Both the position numbers and the translations under genes were made by a program. This document shows, piece by piece, positions 6,674 to 11,897 of a stretch of 11,897 bases of DNA; position 1 is the stretch's first letter; every line of letters begins with the position of its first letter. The notes beneath the pieces were generated by a model. It worked only from the letters and a program-made list of their open reading frames with translations, was not told the origin of the DNA and ran no database searches. The DNA is taken from contig JBAYVY010000073.1 of NCBI GenBank assembly GCA_041674345.1, positions 1 through 11,897 on the forward strand, given 5' to 3'. Source of the stretch: JBAYVY01 sp041674345. GTDB lineage: Bacteria; Planctomycetota; Phycisphaerae; Phycisphaerales; Zrk34.

Positions 6674-7396
6674 ATCGCCAGACGACGTTTCATCAAACGG
6701 GAAGACGAAAAGGGCAAGTCCCTTCGCATCAACGAGCGAATTCGCATTTCGCCGGTTCGCCTGATCGACGAGGAAAACCAGCAGGTCGGCATCGTCGATA
6801 CCGATCGCGCGATGCAAATGGCCAAGACCGCCGGGCTGGACCTCGTGGAGGTCGCGCCGGGAAGCCGACCGCCGGTCTGCCGCATCATGGACTACGGCAA
6901 GTGGAAGTACCAGCAGAAGAAAAAGGAAGCCAAGGCCAAGAGCAATTCCAAGCAGTCTGAATTGAAGGAAGTGCGCCTGCGTCCCAGCACCGACGAACAC
7001 GACATGGGCATCAAGCTGAACCACGCCCGTGAGTTCCTCGCCGAGGGACACAAGGTGCAGTTCACGATGATGTTCAAGGGCCGGCAGATGGCGCACAAGG
7101 ACATCGGTTTTCGCGGATTCGACGGTGTGGCCGAGCAACTGGCGGATGTGGCGAAAGTCGAAACCTCGCCCCGTTCGATGGGCCGGCGAATGACGATGAT
7201 CGTCGCGCCATTGGCCAAGGGCGAGAAGCCCGCCGTCAAACCGGCGGCGAAACCCGTCGCCCCGAAACCGGTCGCGGCGACGCCCGCCGCTCCCGCCCCC
7301 GCCGCGAAACCCGCAGCACCGGCGCCATCGCCGGCACCGGCTTCGGCCCCCGCGCCCGCCAAGCCCGTGCCCGTCGCCGAGACGCACGCACAGTAA
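6674..7396 (+). CDS. infC: Translation initiation factor IF-3, AUC start, with Pro/Ala-rich C-terminal extension
   Basis: 240 residues. IF-3 binds the 30S subunit, keeps the subunits apart and checks initiator tRNA and start codon. RINERIRISPVRLIDEENQQVGI (18-40) is the typical N-domain start, then the basic linker helix YGKWKYQQKKKEAKAK (74-89) and the C-domain ELKEVRLRPSTDEHD, KLNHAREFLAEGHKVQ and FKGRQMAHKDIG. The only sensible start is ATC at 6674, with SD AGGAG 7 nt before it; the first in-frame ATG is at residue 47, inside the conserved domain. Non-AUG starts (AUU, AUC, AUA) are a known feature of infC and allow IF-3 to limit its own synthesis. After about residue 182 comes a 58-residue Lys/Pro/Ala tail not found in standard IF-3 of about 180 residues. 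No rpmI-rplT follows here, although these normally sit next to infC. Confidence 0.96.
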   Translation: MARRRFIKREDEKGKSLRINERIRISPVRLIDEENQQVGIVDTDRAMQMAKTAGLDLVEVAPGSRPPVCRIMDYGKWKYQQKKKEAKAKSNSKQSELKEVRLRPSTDEHDMGIKLNHAREFLAEGHKVQFTMMFKGRQMAHKDIGFRGFDGVAEQLADVAKVETSPRSMGRRMTMIVAPLAKGEKPAVKPAAKPVAPKPVAATPAAPAPAAKPAAPAPSPAPASAPAPAKPVPVAETHAQ

Positions 7397-7399
7397 AAA

Positions 7400-7493
7400 A
7401 AAGAATGACGAATGTCGAATGACGAATGCCCAATGACGAAATCACTGCGGCGTTCCTGTTTCAACATTCGTCATTAGACATTCGTCATTCTTT
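7400..7493 (+). repeat. 29-bp inverted repeat of ATTCGTC units downstream of infC
   Basis: 7400-7428 is the reverse complement of 7465-7493 with one mismatch, separated by a 36-nt loop. Each arm is made of ATTCGTC/GACGAAT units, which continue beyond the arms (7431-7440 and 7491-7522). It begins 3 nt after the infC stop codon, so the transcript would end in a very long hairpin, possibly a terminator or RNA-stabilising structure between infC and the kinase gene. It fills nearly all of the 141-bp gap 7397-7537. Confidence 0.88.
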
Positions 7494-7537
7494 CGTCATT
7501 CGGATTTCGTCATTCGTCATTTCCCCTTGGGGCCCAA

Positions 7538-8275
7538 ATGATCGCTCCCCCGCGCATCGACAGCTTCGACCTGACGCCGGGCCGCAAGATTGGTCCGCGC
7601 TATGTCGTCGAATCCTTCATCGGCAAGGGGGCCGAGGGCGAGGTCTATCAAATCCGCGAGCTGGACACCAGCATACGCCGGGCCGCCAAAATCTACTTCC
7701 CTCACCGCGACCCCCAGCAAAAAACCCTCACCCATCACGCCCAGAAACTCCATGTCCTTCGCCATTGCCCCATTGTCTTGCAGTATCACCATTCCGAACT
7801 GATCCACGTCCGCAAGCGAAAAGCCGTCGCCATGATCAGCGAATTGTGCGAAGGCGAACAGCTCGAACGCTGGATCGCCCGTCACCCCGGCGGACGCCTG
7901 CACGCCTATCGCGCCCTGTGCGTGGTCGATCAACTGGTGCGGGGTCTGGAAGCCGTGCATGCGCTGGGCGAATACCATGCCGACGTCCATTCGCAAAACA
8001 TTCTCATCCGCCCGCTGGGCATCCGTTTTGAAATCAAGCTCGTCGATTTTTACGACTGGGGCAAACCCACCCGCTACAAACAGCGGCAGGACATCATGGA
8101 CTGCCTCCGCATCCTGCTCGAATGCCTCGGCGGACAAAAGCATTACGCCCGACAACCGCCCGAAATCAAGCACATCGTCGCCAACCTGCGCAGCGACCTG
8201 ATCCGCAAACGCTTCCCCACGATGACCGCGCTGCGCAAACACCTGGAAAGTTTTCCGTGGGAAACAACGCTGTGA
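7538..8275 (+). CDS. Small protein kinase-like protein
   Basis: 245 residues; ATG 7538 is the only ATG or GTG start after the in-frame TAG at 7475-7477, and has no clear SD. The N-lobe fits a Ser/Thr kinase: glycine loop GKGAEGEVY (29-37), AAKIYF with the ATP-binding lysine K51, and a hinge-like MISELCEGEQLERWI. The catalytic loop is HADVHSQNILI (147-157), keeping Asp149 and Asn154 but lacking the Lys of the usual HRDLKPEN. The magnesium motif is DFY (170-172) instead of DFG, with the aspartate kept. After it the protein is short: no APE motif, only QDIMDCLRILLECLGG and a terminal helix. This suggests a reduced C-lobe, so the target may be a small molecule or a restricted protein substrate; activity is uncertain. 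It follows infC but is separated from it by the long inverted repeat. Confidence 0.82.
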   Translation: MIAPPRIDSFDLTPGRKIGPRYVVESFIGKGAEGEVYQIRELDTSIRRAAKIYFPHRDPQQKTLTHHAQKLHVLRHCPIVLQYHHSELIHVRKRKAVAMISELCEGEQLERWIARHPGGRLHAYRALCVVDQLVRGLEAVHALGEYHADVHSQNILIRPLGIRFEIKLVDFYDWGKPTRYKQRQDIMDCLRILLECLGGQKHYARQPPEIKHIVANLRSDLIRKRFPTMTALRKHLESFPWETTL

Positions 8276-8290
8276 AAACAAGGCGAGTTT

Positions 8291-8480
8291 GACCCCGAAG
8301 GGGTCGCTGAATGTAGATAGAGATGGACATTTTTGTTTCGCCCCGGCGGGGCGAAGGAAACGATCAACCTTGTCGCGGGTTGCCTCCACCCCTGCCGGGG
8401 TGGATATGTATTCCTTTCACCTCTTCCACGGGTTCCGCTGCGCTCCACCCGTGGCTACATCCCATCGCCCCGCTGGGGCG
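8291..8480. repeat. Run of five GC-rich hairpins between kinase and metG genes
   Basis: Within the 228-bp convergent gap 8276-8503 lie five inverted repeats: GACCCC-GAA-GGGGTC (8291-8305); TTCGCCCC-GGC-GGGGCGAA (8337-8355); TCCACCCC-TGCC-GGGGTGGA (8385-8404); CCACGGGT (8426-8433) with ACCCGTGG (8447-8454) around a 13-nt loop; CGCCCC-GCT-GGGGCG (8466-8480). They share C4/G4 cores but have different flanks, so they look like related modules rather than exact copies. They could stop transcription from both sides. No gene is seen in the gap. Confidence 0.85.
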
Positions 8481-8503
8481 TGATGTTGAATAATCGGTTC
8501 GGA

Positions 8504-10057
8504 TCATTCTCCCGTGTACCTCGGAAACAGCACGCCTTTCGACACCGGGCCGCCGGCCTCCAGCCCGCCCCATTCGCACCATTGCTTCAGGTCGCCGCGT
8601 TCGATGTCGTACTTCACCCCGAGCATCAGCCACATCGCTTCGATCTTGTCCGGCAGCACCGCCGCCAGAGGCAGCGACGCGATCCGCAACGCCTCGGCGC
8701 AGTGATACAAAATCATGCCCAGCAGTTCCCGCTTCTCCGGGTCTTTGGCCAGTTTGAACGGCTGCGTCTGCTCGATGTACGTGTCCACCGCGCTGACCAA
8801 CGCCATCGACTCCTGCACCGCCGACGCCAGCAACACTTTCTCAAACGCCTCGTCGATCCGCGTGAAAAAGCCCTCGACCGCTTGCCTCAACGCCTTCGCC
8901 CCGGCGTCCGGGTGGCCCGCCTCCGGCAAATGGCCGTCGAAGTATCGCACGATCATGTTCGTCACCCGCGCCGCGCAATTGCCCAGCGTGTTCGCAAGAT
9001 CGGCGTTGTAAACATCCACGAACTTGGCGTGCGCGAAATCCGAATCCGTCGCGCCCGCCGGCCCCTGAGTCACCAGGTAATACCGCAGCGCATCCAGTCC
9101 GAACGTGCCGACGTATCCGTCGATCTTTTCCAGATCGACGAAGTTGCCCAGTGATTTGCTCATCTTCTGACCTTCGCTGATCCAGAAACTGTGCGCGTAC
9201 ACCTGCTTGGGCAGTGGGCGGTCCAGCGCCAAAAGCAGCGCCGGCCAGATCACCGCGTGAAACCACAAAATGTCCTTCGCTATCAGATGGTGATCCGCCG
9301 GCCAGTATCCGATGCGATCATCCGTATCCACCGTCGTCAGATAGTTGAACAGCGCGTCGATCCAGACGTAAATCGTCTGCTCCGGGTGACCCGGCATGGC
9401 GATGCCCCAGCCGCCGCTGCCGGTGCGCGAGATCGGCACGTCGTTCAGCCCTTCACGAATCCGGCCCAGCACTTCGTTACGCCGCGCCTCCGGCTGAACG
9501 AACGACGGGTTCGTCTCGATGTGCGTTCGCAGCTTTTCTCCGAACGCGCTGAGCTTGAAAAAGAAGTTCACTTCGCTCTTGCGCACCAGCGGCTTGTTGT
9601 TGAACGGCGAACGATACTCGTATTCCTTCGCCTTGTTCTCCGGCAGATATTCCTCCTGCCCCGCGTCGTACCAGCCCTCGTAAGTGCCCTCATACACGTC
9701 GCCGGTTTTCAGCAGTTGTTCGACGTATCGCAGCACCCGCGATTTGTGCCGCTCCTGACTGGTGCGGATGAAATCGGTGTGGCTCATGCCCAATTTCTTG
9801 AACGTCTGCTCGAATGCGGCGGCGTTGCGGTCGGCCCACTGCTGCGGCGATAGGTTGTGCGCCGCGGCGGAATCGACCACCTTCGCGGCATGTTCATCCG
9901 TGCCGGTCAGAAAAAACACGTCATCGCCCCGCAATCGGTGATACCGCGCCAGCACGTCCGCCAGCGTCGTGGTGTAAACGTGCCCGATGTGCGGCCGGTC
10001 GTTGACGTAGTAGATCGGCGTGGTGACGTAAAAACGGCGTGGGGTGGAATCAGTCAT
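8504..10057 (-). CDS. metG: Methionyl-tRNA synthetase
   Basis: 517 residues, complete. It charges tRNA-Met (initiator and elongator) with methionine. Class I signatures are clear: TTPIYYVNDRPHIGHVYTT with HIGH at 23-26, FFLTGTDEHAAKV, DALFNYLT, AKDILWFHAVIWPALLLA, and GQKMSKSLGN with KMSKS at 298-302. The C-terminal third is the helical anticodon-binding domain (ADLANTLGNCAARV...TQPFKLAKDPEKRELLG). In the connective region YEGWYDAGQEEYLPE the zinc-binding cysteines of many bacterial MetRS are absent, so this is a zinc-free type. There is no C-terminal Trbp111-like dimerisation domain, consistent with the short length. The start ATG 10057 has no clear SD. Single gene, convergent with the kinase gene across the hairpin run. 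Confidence 0.97.
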   Translation of the reverse strand: MTDSTPRRFYVTTPIYYVNDRPHIGHVYTTTLADVLARYHRLRGDDVFFLTGTDEHAAKVVDSAAAHNLSPQQWADRNAAAFEQTFKKLGMSHTDFIRTSQERHKSRVLRYVEQLLKTGDVYEGTYEGWYDAGQEEYLPENKAKEYEYRSPFNNKPLVRKSEVNFFFKLSAFGEKLRTHIETNPSFVQPEARRNEVLGRIREGLNDVPISRTGSGGWGIAMPGHPEQTIYVWIDALFNYLTTVDTDDRIGYWPADHHLIAKDILWFHAVIWPALLLALDRPLPKQVYAHSFWISEGQKMSKSLGNFVDLEKIDGYVGTFGLDALRYYLVTQGPAGATDSDFAHAKFVDVYNADLANTLGNCAARVTNMIVRYFDGHLPEAGHPDAGAKALRQAVEGFFTRIDEAFEKVLLASAVQESMALVSAVDTYIEQTQPFKLAKDPEKRELLGMILYHCAEALRIASLPLAAVLPDKIEAMWLMLGVKYDIERGDLKQWCEWGGLEAGGPVSKGVLFPRYTGE

Positions 10058-10080
10058 GGGGAAAGATTGTAACGGATGAC

Positions 10081-10100
10081 CCCCGCATATTCATGCGGGG
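10081..10100. repeat. Palindrome CCCCGCAT-ATTC-ATGCGGGG upstream of metG
   Basis: A perfect 8-bp stem with a 4-nt loop, 24 bp upstream of the metG start and just before the small plus-strand frame. It resembles in design the other C/G-edged hairpins in the window (5600-5619, the core of the 45-bp repeat). It could affect metG expression or simply be one more copy of a dispersed palindrome family. Confidence 0.6.
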
Positions 10101-10113
10101 CTATGATGTGGAC

Positions 10114-10317
10114 ATGGAACAGGTGAAAAACGGGCGAAGTGCGGCCCCCCGACGCGGCTTTTGGTCGGCGGCGGGACGATTCTTCCGGGTATTCTTCCGG
10201 GGGTGGATGAGCGCTGGTCGATGCTGCGGCGCGTGCGATCTGCCGTGGAACCCGCCCGATGAAGGCGGGAAGCCGGGGGACGAAACGCACAAGGCAAAAG
10301 ACGACTCCGGCAAGTAG
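10114..10317 (+). CDS. Possible small protein of unknown function
   Basis: 67 residues from ATG 10114; earlier in-frame starts at 10093 (inside the palindrome) and 10039 (overlapping metG antisense) are possible. No clear SD is seen. The sequence has a basic and aromatic N-terminal half (RRGFWSAAGRFFRVFFRGW), then SAGRCCGACDLPWNPPDEGG with three cysteines (CCGAC), and a hydrophilic Lys/Asp tail. I do not recognise the family. The FFRVFFRG part is encoded by a reverse copy of the dispersed 10-mer (10194-10203) and a near copy 12 bp earlier (from 10182). It is convergent with exoD, ending 22 nt from it. The minus strand of the same region is also open, so this may be chance. Confidence 0.4.
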   Translation: MEQVKNGRSAAPRRGFWSAAGRFFRVFFRGWMSAGRCCGACDLPWNPPDEGGKPGDETHKAKDDSGK

Positions 10318-10339
10318 CAAGGATGTCGGCATCCGCGGC

Positions 10340-11038
10340 TTAAGGGATGAGCCGATGCTTTAACCAATCGAGGCCTTCCGCGCCGCCCCAGACCAGCGCG
10401 GCATAAAAGGCGAGGGTGAGAAGCATCATCATCGTCGCGGCGACCGCGCAATAGCCGTCGCGTTCAAGCAGCGCGGCGGCGGTGAGAATCACCACCAGGG
10501 CCGGCAACAGATTGGAAAACGGAATCGGCAGCGGCAGCAGCAACAGCAGGCCGCAAGCCAGGATCATCACGCCCCAAAGGTGGGACAGGACGCGCTGATC
10601 GATCAGGAAAGTCAGGCGGGGCCGCAGTCCCCATTCCAGAAAGCGGGTGATGCGTTTTGTCGCCGACAGCACCCGGGTGAAAAATCGCGGCGGCAAAGTC
10701 GTATCCAGCAACCGATTCGGCAGCCAGGGCTTCTGTCGAAGCGAAAGACGAAATCCGATCATCGCGATGACCAGGCCGAACGGCGTGGAAAGTCCCGGCA
10801 GGGGGATCGGCGTGCAGAACGGCAGCGCCAGCAGGATGAGCAGCAGCGTGTATGCCCGCCCGCGCAGCACAACCACCACATCGCGCAACGTGACCGACCG
10901 CTCGGCGAGCATCGGAATCAACCGCGACAGTTCTTCGGAGAGCCGGAGCGGTCGGGACGCGGCCGATGCGGCCGACCCTTTGCGGGAGCGGGGCGAGGCC
11001 GGTGGATTGTCATGCGAAGATGGGGTGTTCAACGACAT
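10340..11038 (-). CDS. ExoD family membrane protein (exopolysaccharide synthesis)
   Basis: 232 residues from ATG 11038; the frame is open further upstream, but that part lies antisense-shifted over speA and is not plausible protein. After a hydrophilic, Ser/Pro/Arg-rich N-terminus (1-30) the ExoD pattern follows: LSEELSRLIPMLAERSVTLRDVVVVLRGR, hydrophobic AYTLLLILLALPFCTPIPLPGLSTPFGLVIAMIGFRLSLRQKPWLP (62-107), and then hydrophobic segments at about 155-190 and 197-217. ExoD was described in rhizobia as needed for exopolysaccharide synthesis and alkali tolerance; its biochemical role is not settled. The start codon lies 2 nt after the speA stop, so the two are very likely cotranscribed and possibly translationally coupled. 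Confidence 0.87.
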   Translation of the reverse strand: MSLNTPSSHDNPPASPRSRKGSAASAASRPLRLSEELSRLIPMLAERSVTLRDVVVVLRGRAYTLLLILLALPFCTPIPLPGLSTPFGLVIAMIGFRLSLRQKPWLPNRLLDTTLPPRFFTRVLSATKRITRFLEWGLRPRLTFLIDQRVLSHLWGVMILACGLLLLLPLPIPFSNLLPALVVILTAAALLERDGYCAVAATMMMLLTLAFYAALVWGGAEGLDWLKHRLIP

Positions 11039-11040
11039 AT

Positions 11041-11897
11041 TCACGCATTGCCCGGGTCTTCGAGGTAGGTGTAGCCGTTGAGGCCCGCTTCGTAGAACCG
11101 CATCAGCTTCGTCGATTCCGCCAGCGTCAACTTGTTCTGCTTGACGGCTTTTTCGACATCCCGCCGCATTTTTTCCGCCAGTTCCTTGGCGTTGTAATCG
11201 ACGTACTGAAGCACATCGCTCACGCTGTCGCCGCTGACGACCTGGTCGATGCTGACTTCGCCGTCGGTTTCCAGCGAGACGTGGACGACGTGCGTATCGC
11301 CGAGCAGGTTGTGCATGTCGCCGAGAATTTCCTGATACGCGCCGATGAGGAACGCGCCGATGTGATACGGCTGGCCGTTGAACGGATGCAGTTCCAGCAC
11401 GTTTTTGTCTTCGCGCAGACCGGGGAACTTGTCGATCTTGCCGTCGGAATCGCACGAGATGTCGGCCAGCGTGCCGCGGCGTGTCGGCGCTTCATCGAGC
11501 CGGTGGATCGGCATGACGGGGAACAACTGGTCGATCGCCCAACTGTCCGGCAGCGACTGGAACACGCTGAAGTTGCAGAAATAAGTGTCGCTCAGCAGAT
11601 TGGGCAGGGCGTCGAGTTCTTCGGGCACGTGTTCCATCGTGCGGGTCAGCCGCTCGATTTTCGCCAGCGTGGTCCAATAGACCCGTTCGGCGTAACTGCG
11701 CTGGCGCAGCGTGAGGTGGCCGAGGTTGAACAGCGACAGCGCCTGGTCGTAGCCCTGTTGCGTGTCGTGATAGCATTCAAGGATGTTTTTGCGAGTCAGT
11801 TCGCGGTGGGCGTCGAGCAGATCGACCAGCGGTTGGGGCGTTTCATCTTCCGGGGCGACGTCGGGCACCTGGTCGGGCACCTTGAATGCGTCGAATC
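11041..11897 (-). CDS. speA: Biosynthetic arginine decarboxylase, C-terminal part (5' end beyond window)
   Basis: About 285 residues, open to the window edge; the full enzyme is usually about 630-660 residues, so less than half is present. It decarboxylates arginine to agmatine with PLP, the first step of putrescine and spermidine synthesis by this route. Visible signatures are YFCNFSVFQSLPDSWAIDQLFPVMPIHRLDEAPTRRG, then ISCDSDGKID, which holds the active-site Cys and Asp from the second subunit, and HIGAFLIGAYQEILGDMHNLLGDTH, a hallmark of this fold. The end (GLNGYTYLED) is normal for SpeA. The PLP lysine lies in the missing N-terminal part. The stop is 2 nt before the ExoD-like gene, so the two form an operon. 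Confidence 0.96.
   Translation of the reverse strand, partial: FDAFKVPDQVPDVAPEDETPQPLVDLLDAHRELTRKNILECYHDTQQGYDQALSLFNLGHLTLRQRSYAERVYWTTLAKIERLTRTMEHVPEELDALPNLLSDTYFCNFSVFQSLPDSWAIDQLFPVMPIHRLDEAPTRRGTLADISCDSDGKIDKFPGLREDKNVLELHPFNGQPYHIGAFLIGAYQEILGDMHNLLGDTHVVHVSLETDGEVSIDQVVSGDSVSDVLQYVDYNAKELAEKMRRDVEKAVKQNKLTLAESTKLMRFYEAGLNGYTYLEDPGNA

Noticed and set aside
7426..8031. Plus-strand frame of 201 codons overlapping the kinase gene
   Set aside because: Out-of-frame shadow; the kinase motifs are in the other frame starting at 7538.
8291..8480. Structured ncRNA or riboswitch
   Set aside because: Several hairpins are present, but in a convergent gap between gene 3' ends and with repeat-like character; nothing matches a known riboswitch core.
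8333..9154. Plus-strand frame of 273 codons
   Set aside because: Antisense to metG, Arg/His-rich shadow of a GC-rich gene.
10054..10332. Minus-strand frame of 92 codons opposite the small protein
   Set aside because: No SD, no recognisable motif beyond a hydrophobic start, and it ends antisense against the metG leader; I judged the plus-strand frame slightly better, though both may be chance.
11039..11455. N-terminal extension of the ExoD-like frame
   Set aside because: Very Arg-rich and overlaps speA in another frame; ExoD similarity begins after the ATG at 11038.
1..11897. tRNA, rRNA, transposase, phage integrase or toxin-antitoxin genes
   Set aside because: I looked for cloverleaf-type TTC-arm words, conserved rRNA words and typical protein motifs and found none; a covariance search was not possible.

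Overview
The window looks like a piece of chromosome from a planctomycete, most likely of the Phycisphaerae type. The grounds are GC-rich sequence, a PEP-CTERM protein ending in an IPEPAS...RRRR tail, a SpoIIE-type phosphatase with a planctomycete-style CMEIWGG start, an NHLRC2-like thioredoxin/NHL protein, a DUF2400 (TIGR02757) protein, and abundant short intergenic inverted repeats. The lineage is inferred; no rRNA gene or other decisive marker is present.

Layout. (1) 1-855, plus strand: C-terminal part of a DegT/DnrJ/EryC1/StrS sugar aminotransferase. (2) 1055-1861, minus: DUF2400 protein, divergent from (3) 1979-2500, plus: a ferritin-like protein. (4) 2577-3676, plus: a SpoIIE-type phosphatase broken by at least three frameshifts and carrying four copies of a 45-bp repeat. 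(5) 3745-4371, minus: exported PEP-CTERM protein with a hairpin terminator behind it. (6) 4597-6363, minus: membrane-anchored thioredoxin/NHL-propeller protein. (7) 6674-7396, plus: infC, with an AUC start and a Pro/Ala-rich tail. (8) 7538-8275, plus: small kinase-like protein. (9) 8504-10057, minus: metG. (10) 10114-10317, plus: doubtful small protein. (11) 10340-11038, minus: ExoD-like membrane protein, 2 nt downstream of (12) 11041-11897, minus: C-terminal part of the biosynthetic arginine decarboxylase SpeA.

The genes do not form one pathway. They are housekeeping genes (infC, metG, speA) mixed with envelope and signalling genes, mostly as single-gene units in alternating orientation. Only speA-exoD looks like a tight operon. 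infC is not followed here by rpmI-rplT.

The most unusual content is repetitive DNA. The 10-mer CCCCCGGAAG occurs 11 times exactly, plus near variants, both between genes and inside them, where it sits in linkers or tails (LPG, PGS and ASGG peptides). It also builds a 15-bp x4 tandem array in the thioredoxin gene and is part of the 45-bp x4 array in the phosphatase gene. In addition there are a 7-bp TTCAA array with an inverted arm, a 29-bp inverted repeat of ATTCGTC units, and a run of five GC-rich hairpins between the kinase and metG. I see no CRISPR array, transposase, phage gene, tRNA or rRNA. I found no convincing multi-gene defence or biosynthetic system; the repeat family and the decayed phosphatase are the points most worth following.
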